Origin: Sulfurimicrobium sp.
Lineage (GTDB): Bacteria > Pseudomonadota > Gammaproteobacteria > Burkholderiales > Sulfuricellaceae
DNA: 64,000 bases
Assembly (NCBI GenBank): GCA_030652035.1
Contig: JAUSBJ010000033.1
Span: 38,359-102,358, forward strand
Reading direction: 5' to 3'
In this document: piece after piece, positions 6,543 to 14,658 of the stretch
Numbering within the stretch: the stretch's first letter is position 1
Layout: each line of letters starts with the position of its first letter
The notes under the pieces: generated by a model
What the model was told of the DNA's origin: nothing
The model's database searches: none
The model's input: only the letters and a program-made list of their open reading frames with translations
Translations under genes and position numbers: made by a program

Positions 6543-7121
6543 ATGAGCAAGCGCATTCTTGTAATCCTTGGCCACCCCGCAAACGAAAGTTTCTGCGGTG
6601 CACTCGCCAATTCATACGTGGAGGGAGCCAAAGAAGCTGGAAATGAGATTCAACTAATTTCTCTTGGCAATCTGTCTTTTGACCCATTGCTCCACAATGG
6701 CTACGCCACGATTCAGGAACTCGAACCTGACTTGGTGGCTGGACAGGCAGCAATTACTTGGGCGCAACACATCGTTTTCGTATATCCCATCTGGTGGGGC
6801 GCAATGCCAGCTTTGCTCAAAGGCTTCATTGACCGAGTTTTCCTACCTGGCTTTGCCTTCAAGTATCGTGAAGGTTCTCAGTTCTGGGATCGCCTGCTTT
6901 CGGGGCGCTCAGCTCACCTTCTCGTCACAATGGACACCCCACCTTGGTATTTTCGCTGGGTATATCGTATGCCGGGTCACAATCAGATGAAGCGCACTAT
7001 TCTTGAGTTTAGTGGCATAAAACCCGTGACCATTTCGAGCTTTGGTCCCATCAAGGGTTCAAGTCAACAAAAGCGAGAAAAGTGGCTTGCCCAGGTCAGT
7101 GCGTACGGTCATCATGCCTGA
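6543..7121 (+). CDS. NAD(P)H-dependent oxidoreductase, flavodoxin-like fold
   Basis: 192 residues matching the NQO1/KefF/MdaB group. The FMN/FAD phosphate loop is ILVILGHPANESFC at the N terminus. YPIWWGAMPALLKGFIDRVF near residue 85 is the hallmark flavin-binding segment, and GFAFKY follows. C-terminal GIKPV is also typical. These enzymes reduce quinones or activated double bonds by two electrons. It follows the MerR gene closely and is probably controlled by it. The substrate cannot be told from sequence. Its base composition is closer to the accessory genes around it than to nif. Confidence 0.87.
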   Translation: MSKRILVILGHPANESFCGALANSYVEGAKEAGNEIQLISLGNLSFDPLLHNGYATIQELEPDLVAGQAAITWAQHIVFVYPIWWGAMPALLKGFIDRVFLPGFAFKYREGSQFWDRLLSGRSAHLLVTMDTPPWYFRWVYRMPGHNQMKRTILEFSGIKPVTISSFGPIKGSSQQKREKWLAQVSAYGHHA

Positions 7122-7167
7122 CCCCGCTGCCACGGGACTCGTCATGAAGTAAGCACAAAAGCACAAG

Positions 7168-8089
7168 GGGTCAAGTCTTGACATGACGGCCACTGGAAAA
7201 TTAATCTCTCATTATGGCACGCCAACTTCGAATCGAATTCCCCGGGGCAATCTATCACGTCACTTCGCGCGGTAACGCGCGAAATCCGATCTTTCTCGAT
7301 GATGAGGATCGGATGTTGTTCCAAGCTTGCCTTGGTGAAGTGGTGGCGCGCTTCGGTTGGCTGTGTCATGCCTACTGCCTGATGGACAATCACTACCACC
7401 TGCTGATCGAGACGCCGGAGGGCAATTTGTCGCCGGGCATGCGTCAGTTGAATGGCGTCTATACGCAGCGCTTTAATCGGCGCCATGGGCGCGTGGGGCA
7501 TGTGTTTCAGGGGCGATTCAAGGCGATTGTGGTGGATCGCGAAAGCTATCTGTTGGAGTTGTGCCGCTATGTCGTGTTAAATCCGATACGCGCTGGCATG
7601 GTGGAACATATTGAGCGCCATCCCTGGAGCAGTTACCCGGCAACGATGGGGCTGAGCGGCTGCCCGGCTTGGCTCGAAACGGACTGGATTCTGGGCCAAT
7701 TTGCCAAAACGCGGGACGCAGCCCGGCGCCGCTATGCCAAGTTTGTGGCAGAAGGCGAGGAACTACCGTCTCCGTGGCATGCGGTGAGAGGTCAGGCATT
7801 GCTGGGTTCAGAGGCCTTTGTGGAAAAAATGCGCCCTTTCCTTGAAGGCCTGAGCGACTTGAAGGAGATTCCGCGCACTCAGCGTTTGCTGCACCGGCCA
7901 AGCCTGGAAAGCATGTTTGCTAATGTGGATCAAGGCGATAAGGCCTTGCGTGACGAGCTTATCAGGAAGGCGTTTCTGGACTATGGTTATAGCATGGCAA
8001 GGACTGCACGTCATGCCAGAGTGCATTATTCAACAGTGAGCAAGGTGATCAAGGGAACGAGATGAAAACGTTATGTCAAGACTTGACCC
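7168..8089 (+). mobile_element. Y1-transposase unit bounded by inverted GGGTCAAGTCTTGACAT
   Basis: GGGTCAAGTCTTGACAT at 7168-7184 is matched by its exact reverse complement at 8073-8089 and again at 8159-8175. Each end is itself palindromic (GTCAAG-T-CTTGAC). The transposase lies between. Such palindromic ends are expected for Y1 elements that recognise hairpins rather than classical terminal repeats. The right end is duplicated in tandem. Confidence 0.75.
7214..8065 (+). CDS. Y1 (IS200-like) transposase with C-terminal HTH
   Basis: 283 residues. N-terminal MARQLRIEFPGAIYHVTSRGNAR and MDNHYHLLIETPEG carry the HUH histidines (H-x-H). RFNRRHGRVGHVFQGRFKAIVVD and ELCRYVVLNPIRAGMV are family signatures with the catalytic Tyr region. 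Residues about 255-283 (YGYSMARTARHARVHYSTVSKVIKG) form a DnaA/HTH-like C-terminal module. It is a different subgroup from the RAYT at 5472: longer, with an extra DNA-binding tail. It is intact and flanked by palindromic ends, so it could still be active. Confidence 0.9.
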   Translation: MARQLRIEFPGAIYHVTSRGNARNPIFLDDEDRMLFQACLGEVVARFGWLCHAYCLMDNHYHLLIETPEGNLSPGMRQLNGVYTQRFNRRHGRVGHVFQGRFKAIVVDRESYLLELCRYVVLNPIRAGMVEHIERHPWSSYPATMGLSGCPAWLETDWILGQFAKTRDAARRRYAKFVAEGEELPSPWHAVRGQALLGSEAFVEKMRPFLEGLSDLKEIPRTQRLLHRPSLESMFANVDQGDKALRDELIRKAFLDYGYSMARTARHARVHYSTVSKVIKGTR

Positions 8090-8183
8090 TGTCTTTCTGT
8101 GCCAGAGTGCATTATTCAACAGTGAGCAAGGTGATCAAGGGAACGAGATGAAAACGTTATGTCAAGACTTGACCCTGTCTTTC
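8014..8183. repeat. Tandem duplication of the transposon right end (86 bp period)
   Basis: Bases 8014-8097 and 8100-8183 are near-identical at a spacing of 86. The unit covers the last codons of the transposase and the palindromic end. It could be a slippage product or a second right end left by a one-ended event. Confidence 0.85.
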
Positions 8184-8454
8184 CCTGTCTTTCCTTTGAA
8201 GCGCCGGTTCGGTAAGTCATTTGTCCCAGGCAAAGCGTCCAACGATGGTGAATCTCCTGCACTCTCGCAGTACAGAGACAATCCCAAGCAATCCATCCTG
8301 TTCTGCAACGAACGTGAAGGTGGCTTCTGATTGCCATGCCCTTCAACCCTTCGCTCCAGCCCGCGTAGGACGTGAGCATTCACTTTAACCAGTGGTGTAG
8401 TTGGAATTAGAATCCACCTCATATTCTATTATGTGCCTCACAACCATTGAACCT
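8184..8454. other. Intergenic region, no gene seen
   Basis: Open frames here are short, lack ribosome sites and show no family features. It separates the transposon end from the lipoprotein gene and may be eroded coding sequence. Confidence 0.5.
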
Positions 8455-9384
8455 ATGCGCTTCCTCCAACTGTTTATTTTGTCGCTTGTTTTCGTGGTGT
8501 CTGGTTGCACCACACTTGAGCGCACCGTGCACATGTACAGCAGCGAAGCACCTCCGCCTCAAACATTTCAATACAAAGGTGGCGGCTCCAGCATTTACTA
8601 CTCGTTCACTGTCGGTGACGCGCCACAGCCGGATACCGCAGTCTTTTTCTACGGCGCAACAGGCTGCCCCAGTTGGAAATCAGTCATGCCCAGTTACGTC
8701 AGCGGCTTCACGGCCACTGCTCGCGTTTTTGTTCTCAACAAACGATTTGTGCCTGACCGTTCTACCGGGCTATTCGACTGTGGCCAAGACTTTCATCTCG
8801 CAAACAATCCCGATCAGTGGGTCGCTGACTATTCGGAATTCATCGCTGCGCAAATAAGCTCCATCATGCCAAAACCCAGAAATATCGTGTTGGTTGGTGT
8901 CTCTGAAGGCGCATTGCCCGCAGCAAAAATCGCAGGGCTACTCCCGGAAGTTACTCACCTCGCAGTCATCGGCAGCGGCGGTTACTCAATGCGCAAATCA
9001 CTCACCACACTCAAGCAGAGGGGTGCCATTGGTTTCGATGTCGACTCGGGCTGGAAGAAAATTGCCACCGATCCTCGCAGCATCGAAAAGGATTGGTACG
9101 GCAACCCCTATCGCTGGTGGTCAGACATCATGGACATCGCCCCTGTTTACGATCTTCTCAAGCTAAATATTCCCATCATTATCGGCATCGGTGAACAAGA
9201 CGCGAGTGTTCCGGTTGAGTCCGCACATTTCCTGGCATCTCAATTCAAGGAGGCCGGCAAAAGCAATCTCGTTCTTAACGTCTATCCGGGTGCCGATCAC
9301 CGCTTGAGCGGCAATGGCATTTCCCATCGCGCTGAGTTTTTTTCAGAATTGAGCCGCCTGCTACAATCGAAGCATAACGATTAA
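8455..9384 (+). CDS. Alpha/beta-hydrolase lipoprotein
   Basis: About 309 residues from the chosen ATG. A signal peptide (MRFLQLFILSLVFVVSGC) ends in a lipobox, so the mature protein should be lipid-anchored. The hydrolase core has a GVSEG nucleophile elbow (Ser), an acid in GEQDASVP and a His in GADHRLSG, in the usual order. Earlier starts at 8401 (TTG) and 8431 (ATG) would lengthen the leader. No substrate can be named. Low GC and the absence of neighbours in a pathway suggest an acquired gene. The stop codon is inside the stem of a perfect hairpin. Confidence 0.72.
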   Translation: MRFLQLFILSLVFVVSGCTTLERTVHMYSSEAPPPQTFQYKGGGSSIYYSFTVGDAPQPDTAVFFYGATGCPSWKSVMPSYVSGFTATARVFVLNKRFVPDRSTGLFDCGQDFHLANNPDQWVADYSEFIAAQISSIMPKPRNIVLVGVSEGALPAAKIAGLLPEVTHLAVIGSGGYSMRKSLTTLKQRGAIGFDVDSGWKKIATDPRSIEKDWYGNPYRWWSDIMDIAPVYDLLKLNIPIIIGIGEQDASVPVESAHFLASQFKEAGKSNLVLNVYPGADHRLSGNGISHRAEFFSELSRLLQSKHND

Positions 9385-9403
9385 GTTTTAATCGTTATGC
9401 TTC
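9369..9403. terminator. Perfect 16-bp hairpin overlapping the hydrolase stop
   Basis: GAAGCATAACGATTAA (9369-9384) pairs exactly with 9388-9403 over a 3-base loop. There is no long T run afterwards, so a terminator is plausible but not certain. A recombination-site remnant is the alternative. Confidence 0.45.
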
Positions 9404-9564
9404 CCGGGACAAAGCACTCGATGGCGAATGCACCTTTGAAACTGTTTTGGGGTTCAATGAGTGGAGGCCGTGTCAAGGGGTTGGTGCGGCCCGCAGCGTA
9501 GCGAGGACACGGCCCTTTGACGGTCATACCCGTTTCATATTCTATGGATCAATAGCATACAATG

Positions 9565-9590
9565 CCGTTTTTCCTAAAAAACGGGTTTTT
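9565..9590 (+). terminator. Rho-independent terminator candidate
   Basis: CCGTTTTT (9565-9572) pairs with AAAAACGG (9577-9584), followed by GTTTTT. It would stop transcription from the hydrolase side ahead of the GNAT gene. Confidence 0.45.
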
Positions 9591-9619
9591 CTACACCCTT
9601 TTTAAGCGGAATATGTGGA

Positions 9620-10147
9620 GTGAAGCTGATTAACGAAACAACACGGATACTGATCAGGCCGCTAAGCTTGGGTGACGTGCCTGCGCTGCTGGATATCCTT
9701 GGCGATCCGGAGGTCATGAGGCATTCTGTGCGCGGTGTCTATGATGAGCCCGCTACTCGAAAGTTTGTGGAATGGTGCTTGGCTTGTTACGCATCGCATG
9801 GCGTTGGTCCATGGGCTCTTGTGGAAAAAGGAACATTGGCCCTTATTGGCTTTTGCGGGGTCGGTCCTGAGCGGGTTGGAGAAGTGGAAGAAATCAATCT
9901 CGGATATCGCCTAGCACGGCCTTACTGGGGGCGAGGCCTTGCCACGGAGGCGGCACGTTCGGTCCTTGCCTACGCGTTTGAAGTTATGGAGTTCGAGTCA
10001 GTGGTGGTAATTATCCAGCCTGAACATGCCGCCTCATTGCGCGTTGCGGAAAAGGCCGGTTTTTGTGGTTTCCTGGATGTCGCGTTTCATGAAAGGCCGG
10101 TTCGGCTATATCGGCTGACCCATAAGGAGTGGACCGGAATCGCATAA
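9620..10147 (+). CDS. GNAT-family N-acetyltransferase
   Basis: 175 residues of the RimJ/RimL-like acetyltransferase group. Typical features are the N-terminal TTRILIRPLSLGDVPAL, then EINLGYRLARPYWGRGLATEAARSVLAYAFE, where R-G-x-A-T-E-A forms the acetyl-CoA pyrophosphate loop, and SLRVAEKAGF near the end. It starts at a GTG, since the nearby ATG at 9613 runs into a stop. The substrate is unknown (protein N terminus or small amine). It stands alone between a terminator-like hairpin and an inverted repeat. Confidence 0.85.
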   Translation: MKLINETTRILIRPLSLGDVPALLDILGDPEVMRHSVRGVYDEPATRKFVEWCLACYASHGVGPWALVEKGTLALIGFCGVGPERVGEVEEINLGYRLARPYWGRGLATEAARSVLAYAFEVMEFESVVVIIQPEHAASLRVAEKAGFCGFLDVAFHERPVRLYRLTHKEWTGIA

Positions 10148-10152
10148 CGATT

Positions 10153-10195
10153 CAGGTTAGATCGTGATCGTGAAGCGAGCCGCGATCTGAACCTG
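10153..10195. terminator. Stem-loop after the GNAT gene
   Basis: CAGGTTAGATCG (10153-10164) pairs with CGATCTGAACCTG (10183-10195) with one bulge. It lies between the GNAT gene and the end of the converging hemerythrin gene and could serve as a terminator. No T run is present. Confidence 0.35.
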
Positions 10196-10273
10196 TTGTT
10201 GACACTTCCCGGTCTGGCACATCGATGCCGTTTCAGGTGTGAGGAGTCCATCCCATTGCCCTACGAATTACCT

Positions 10274-10672
10274 TCATTGCCGGTATTTCCCCGCCAACTC
10301 CGAATCCATGGTGGCAAGATGGGTGCGGAACCAGTCCGGGATGGCCTCGGTCAGGTAGGCGCGGACAAGGGCGGTGCGGGGCCCTCCGGTGCGCGAGCGC
10401 ATCATGCCCAGCTCCGCCAGGATGCGTTGGTGTTCCGCTTCATGCTCTTGCCGTGACGATAGCCCGCACGCTTGCATCATCCGGGATTCGTGCTCGAAAT
10501 GCTTGCGGGTATGGTCGAGCAGGGCATCGAGGCGCTGTTGCAATTCCCCGTCCGGCGCCTGTTGCGCGCGCACCAGCAGCGCCACGAATTCGCGATGCGT
10601 GGCATCCATTTCGGGAAGATGAAGGGTGTGGGCCTCGTCGTTCCAGGCAAATTCGGTTTTCATGATGCTCAT
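10274..10672 (-). CDS. Bacteriohemerythrin, last gene of the draT-draG operon
   Basis: 132 residues. Hemerythrin ligands are seen in EMDATHREF (His near 26), HTRKHFEHESRMM (H-x3-H-x2-H-E, near 54-62), EHEAEHQRI (H-x3-H) and WFRTHLATMD (H-x4-D). The ATG overlaps the draG stop as ATGA, so translation is coupled. A second start at 10663 has better ribosome-site spacing. Coupling to draG suggests a link between O2 level and nitrogenase switching, for example by binding O2 near the Fe protein; this is inference. It is distinct in sequence from the hemerythrin at 4504. Confidence 0.87.
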   Translation of the reverse strand: MSIMKTEFAWNDEAHTLHLPEMDATHREFVALLVRAQQAPDGELQQRLDALLDHTRKHFEHESRMMQACGLSSRQEHEAEHQRILAELGMMRSRTGGPRTALVRAYLTEAIPDWFRTHLATMDSELAGKYRQ

Positions 10673-11595
10673 CCTTGATTGACGGGCGCCATTTGCAGCA
10701 ATGCCGCCACCTGGTGCTCGATTTCCCTGGTCACGTGGTAGTCCAGCTTGTCCAGCCAGCGTTTGGGGATCGCGTCCGCGCCGTACAGCGCGCCGGCGAG
10801 CATGCCGGCCAGCGCGCCGGTGGTGTCGGCGTCCTCGCCGCGGTTGACGGTTTCCACCACGCAGCTTTCGAAACTGTCGGTGTAGAAGAAGTGGTGCAGC
10901 ACGGTCTGCACCGTGTCCACGATGTAGCCCGAGGCGCGGCCGGGGTAGGGGTCGAATCTGAACTGGCGGTGCGCTTCCACCAGCCGGGTGGCGATGGGAC
11001 GGCATTCCTTCACCCCGCCGCCCAGCAGCAGGATTTGCGTCATGTTGCCCAGCGCCAGCGTGCCGGCGTCGGCGAGCGCATGGTGGTGGGTGATGTGGGA
11101 CTGTTCCAGGGTATAGCGCTCGAACCGGGCCGCGTCGCCGAGGGTGTACAGCGCCACCGGGAGGTTGCGCATGGCGGCGCCGTTGCCGCCGTCGCTGTCC
11201 GATTCCGGGCCGTGGATGCCGCCGCCCAGCATGTAGCGGCGGATGCCGCGGCGGCAGGTCGCGCCCACGTCCACCGGCCTGGATTTGAGCCAGGTGGCAA
11301 AAGAATCCGCGATGGCGTTGAGGTTCCAGCCTTTGGATTCGATAATGGCCTGGCCGAGATGGAGCGACATTTCGGTGTCGTCCGTGACCTGGCCGGGCAC
11401 GAGGCGCAGCCAGCCGCCGCCGCTGATGTCACGGTGGGTGCCGTAGCGCGACTGGATTTCGCGCGGCGTCATGAATTCCACCGTCGCGCCCAGCGCGTCG
11501 CCGCAGGCCAAGCCCAGGTAAGCACCGAGGGCCCTGTTGTGCAGGGTGCTGGGCGAGGCGTTCATGGCATCGTGCAATTGCATAACAAGTCCCAT
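10669..11595 (-). CDS. draG: ADP-ribosyl-[dinitrogen reductase] glycohydrolase DraG
   Basis: 308 residues. The di-manganese ADP-ribosylglycohydrolase signatures are present: GLACGDALGATVEFM near the N terminus, VTDDTEMS near residue 70, GGNGAAMR, and NRGEDADTTGALAG near residue 250, whose Asp/Thr residues bind metal. DraG removes ADP-ribose from the NifH arginine and reactivates nitrogenase when ammonium or darkness/energy stress ends. It lies downstream of draT with one gene between them. The start at 11595 gives the full family N terminus; 11583 is an alternative. The stop overlaps the hemerythrin start. Confidence 0.95.
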   Translation of the reverse strand: MGLVMQLHDAMNASPSTLHNRALGAYLGLACGDALGATVEFMTPREIQSRYGTHRDISGGGWLRLVPGQVTDDTEMSLHLGQAIIESKGWNLNAIADSFATWLKSRPVDVGATCRRGIRRYMLGGGIHGPESDSDGGNGAAMRNLPVALYTLGDAARFERYTLEQSHITHHHALADAGTLALGNMTQILLLGGGVKECRPIATRLVEAHRQFRFDPYPGRASGYIVDTVQTVLHHFFYTDSFESCVVETVNRGEDADTTGALAGMLAGALYGADAIPKRWLDKLDYHVTREIEHQVAALLQMAPVNQG

Positions 11596-11630
11596 ATCGT
11601 TAGCGTGAAACTCGCGTAGCGCGCCAGCAC

Positions 11631-11706
11631 TTAACCCCCCTCAATCCCCCCTTTTCAGGGGGGAAGCGTTATCTCCTCCCCTGACAAGGGGAGGCTGGGA
11701 GGGGTT
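11631..11706. repeat. CCCCTC dispersed repeat upstream of draG
   Basis: ACCCCCCTCAATCCCCCC, a short middle part (GCGTTATCTCCTCCCC) and GGGAGGGGTTAAAG form the usual inverted arms. It lies in the gap between draG and the unknown gene of the same operon. Confidence 0.75.
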
Positions 11707-11755
11707 AAAGCACAGAGTGGAAAAAAGGCATGGCGCGTACCCCCTCATCTCTCTC

Positions 11756-12331
11756 CTAAACAGGCCGGTTCTCATATACCTTGACCGGACCCATTTCCTT
11801 CAGCGCCTGTTCCCATGCGGTTTCGGGGAATTTGGCGCTGATTTTTCTGGCGGCAGCGGCCAGGGTTTCAATTTTCTGGCCCATGTCCAGTTTCTTCAGG
11901 TCGCCTTTCTCGATGTAGCACAGGTCGAGCAGCTCGTTGTAAACGGTCCCTTCGTCCAGCGGCAGGATGTGGTAACTGATGTCGCCCAGCTTGACCGCGT
12001 ATTTCTTGAGCAGATCCACGTTGCCGGCATAGATCACGTATTTGCCATCGGGCGTGAAAAATGGCGACATCAGGGCGTTCAGCCCTTCCAGGTCGGCCAG
12101 GTTGTCGAGGAAACTGGAATAGAAGGTGATTTTGTCGCCATTTGAGAACATGAACACCTGGTCAGTCTTGATTAAGGGCGGACGTTTTTCTCCAGCGATG
12201 CTTTCCGCCAGCTTGATGCCGATTTCGCCGCGAAAGGCGAAGCCGGAGGCCGTCGACCCCTTGAATACGGGGGAAATCAGGCGTTCCTGGCCATCCAGTT
12301 TTCCGATCGGGGAGGAGATGAAGTCAGTCAT
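11756..12331 (-). CDS. Conserved-looking protein of unknown function between draT and draG
   Basis: 191 residues, no signal peptide, no membrane segment and no cysteine motif. I do not recognise a family. Segments such as VFMFSNGDKITFYSSFLDNL, LMSPFFTPDGKYVIYAGN and YNELLDLCYIEKGDLKKL suggest a compact soluble domain. It starts after AAGGAATC and runs the same way as draT (upstream) and draG (downstream), so it is probably co-transcribed with them. That position suggests a part in nitrogenase switch-off, perhaps as partner or regulator of DraT/DraG, but the sequence gives no mechanism. Confidence 0.75.
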   Translation of the reverse strand: MTDFISSPIGKLDGQERLISPVFKGSTASGFAFRGEIGIKLAESIAGEKRPPLIKTDQVFMFSNGDKITFYSSFLDNLADLEGLNALMSPFFTPDGKYVIYAGNVDLLKKYAVKLGDISYHILPLDEGTVYNELLDLCYIEKGDLKKLDMGQKIETLAAAARKISAKFPETAWEQALKEMGPVKVYENRPV

Positions 12332-12367
12332 GATGATTCCTTATGTCGTGGTTAAAAAATAAAAACA

Positions 12368-12480
12368 TGTGAAACGTGATGCGTCGTGAAATGTGAAACC
12401 GCTGCGCTGTGAAGCGTGAAAGGTTTTTTCATTTCACCCTTCACAACAAAGGCGAAGCCAAGTGGCTTCACGCTTCACAG
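12368..12480. repeat. GTGAAACGTGAAGC-type intergenic hairpin
   Basis: Repeats of GTGAAACGTGA and GTGAAGCGTGAAAGG on the left face TTCACCCTTCACAAC and GCTTCACGCTTCACAG on the right. The right arm runs into the last codons of draT. The layout resembles the hairpins between nifH, nifD and nifK, although the word repeated is different. Confidence 0.7.
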
Positions 12481-13287
12481 GTAACCGAACTGCACCTGGT
12501 AATCGCCGCCAATGACCAGGTATTCGCCTTCCCCCTTGAGCGTGGCGCCGGAGATCAGGCCGTTGAAAAACAGGATCTTTACTACCGGCACCCGGGCTTC
12601 CAGGATGCAGTCGCCGAATTCGTCCGCACGCATGCGGTCCGAGGTGAACGACACCAGGTTGTTCTGGCGCAAGATGGCGCTGTTTTTCCCCAGCCGCTCC
12701 TTGATCGGGTGCTCCTTGAAATCGTTGACGCCGCGGTACAGGGTCAGGTGCTTCCTCCCCGGCGCGAAGTAGCGCGTCAGCGCGGTCTGGCAGTATTCGT
12801 ACAGCAGGTCGAGCTGCAGGTTGATGCTGTTGTTGTGGAAGCGGCTCGACATTTTTTCCTCCACGTATGCCATCCAGCCCGGCGACGGGTAGCGTCCCAG
12901 GCTCGTCTTGTGAAAAGTGGGAAAAAGGCCGAAACGGCTTTCCACCCAACCTTTCAGCACCGCCCCTTCCGGGCCGTTGGAATCGAATCCCCAGCCCTGC
13001 AAGAGGCGCAGGTAACTGCTGCGGAAGCGCCGGCGGTCCCGGGGCTTCAGGCGCTGTTCGCTGTCCAGCCCGAACAGCGCGCCCATGTAATTCTGGAAGG
13101 CATCAGCGGCTTCTTCCCTGGATGTGGCGCGCGCCAGCATTTCAAATAGCGTCCTGTTCATTTCCCGCACGCCGTTGATACGTAGCGGCAGGGGAAAGTC
13201 GTTAAAAGCCGTGCTCGCCAGCAACCCGCTGGGGATGCTGACCAGGTTGGTGCTGTGTCCATTGAAACTGTCGGCTTTGCTTTCCAT
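12475..13287 (-). CDS. draT: NAD+-dinitrogen-reductase ADP-D-ribosyltransferase DraT
   Basis: 270 residues of the DraT family. N-terminal STNLVSIPSGLLASTAFND is typical. The R-S-E catalytic layout of ADP-ribosyltransferases is seen as LTLYRGVNDF (Arg), NNLVSFTSDR (Ser) and GEGEYLVIGG (ExE-like). DraT moves ADP-ribose from NAD+ to the NifH arginine (Arg102 here) and blocks electron transfer to NifDK. It is transcribed away from nifH, with a 400-base shared control region. Activity is usually controlled by PII proteins, none of which is in this window. Confidence 0.95.
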   Translation of the reverse strand: MESKADSFNGHSTNLVSIPSGLLASTAFNDFPLPLRINGVREMNRTLFEMLARATSREEAADAFQNYMGALFGLDSEQRLKPRDRRRFRSSYLRLLQGWGFDSNGPEGAVLKGWVESRFGLFPTFHKTSLGRYPSPGWMAYVEEKMSSRFHNNSINLQLDLLYEYCQTALTRYFAPGRKHLTLYRGVNDFKEHPIKERLGKNSAILRQNNLVSFTSDRMRADEFGDCILEARVPVVKILFFNGLISGATLKGEGEYLVIGGDYQVQFGYL

Positions 13288-13344
13288 TCATAGCCAGCCA
13301 GCAAGTTCCATTCCATTGGCTTGTTAGATGGCGCGAGGCGCGGC

Positions 13345-13383
13345 TTAAACCCCTCCCGGCCTCCACTTGACAGGGGAGGAGCG
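13345..13383. repeat. CCCCTC repeat, short form, in the draT-nifH gap
   Basis: AAACCCCTCCCGGCCTCC is followed by TTGACAGGGGAGGAGC. It is a shortened member of the same dispersed family, upstream of the NifA site. Confidence 0.6.
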
Positions 13384-13448
13384 TTCTTGCGCGCCGCATT
13401 CTGAATATGGCATGCCGATTGCGTCATTCCAGACATTGGCCTCCTGTT

Positions 13449-13464
13449 TGTAGCGTTTGCGACA
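13449..13464 (+). promoter_or_regulatory. NifA upstream activator sequence for nifHDK
   Basis: An exact TGT-N10-ACA match (TGTAGCGTTTGCGACA), centred about 80 bases upstream of the -24 element and about 104 bases upstream of the expected start of transcription. This is the normal place for NifA binding. Confidence 0.85.
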
Positions 13465-13533
13465 TTCGCAACAATCCCTGATCAATAGCAATAAATGTAT
13501 GCGCAACAATGACTTGAAGCCGTTTTTCGGCGC

Positions 13534-13549
13534 TGGCACAGCCTTTGCA
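13534..13549 (+). promoter_or_regulatory. Sigma54 (RpoN) promoter of nifHDK
   Basis: TGGCAC-N5-TTGC is a perfect -24/-12 element (TGGCACAGCCTTTGCA). Transcription should start near 13560, giving a leader of about 130 bases with the AAGGAG ribosome site of nifH at 13676-13681. Confidence 0.92.
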
Positions 13550-13685
13550 ATAGGCTGGGTGCGGCCAAAGAACGGGCCTCTCTGCAGGGCAGATACGAAG
13601 ATCAACAGCAGTGCGGGGTGTTACCAGACTGGACGCCGGTTATTTGACCGGAAGCCAAACGCAGTTTGATTTTTTTAAGGAGTGA

Positions 13686-14564
<879 letters not shown>

Positions 14565-14566
14565 GG

Positions 14567-14644
14567 GGTAATGGGTGAAGGGGGATGGGTAATGTGCAGT
14601 ATCCGCCCCAGTCACCCATCCCTCATTACCCTTCACTCATCACG
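14567..14644. repeat. GGGTAATG hairpin between nifH and nifD
   Basis: The left part is rich in GGGTGAAGG and GATGGGTAATG, and the right part has CACCCATCCCTCATTACCC and TTCACTCATCAC. They pair imperfectly into a long stem. It directly precedes the nifD ribosome site (AAGGAG). The word family recurs after nifD and after nifK. Confidence 0.8.
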
Positions 14645-14658
14645 ATAAGGAGTTTCAA

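Noticed and set aside
9369..10195. Integron attC sites after the hydrolase and GNAT genes
   Set aside because: Both genes end with CATAACGATT and hairpins, but the stems are too short and lack the paired RYYYAAC/GTTRRRY layout. Terminators explain them better.
13301..13315. A sigma54-like box on the minus strand ahead of draT (TGGAATGGAACTTGC)
   Set aside because: It would start the transcript within a few bases of the draT start codon, leaving no room for a ribosome site, and -24 is a poor match.
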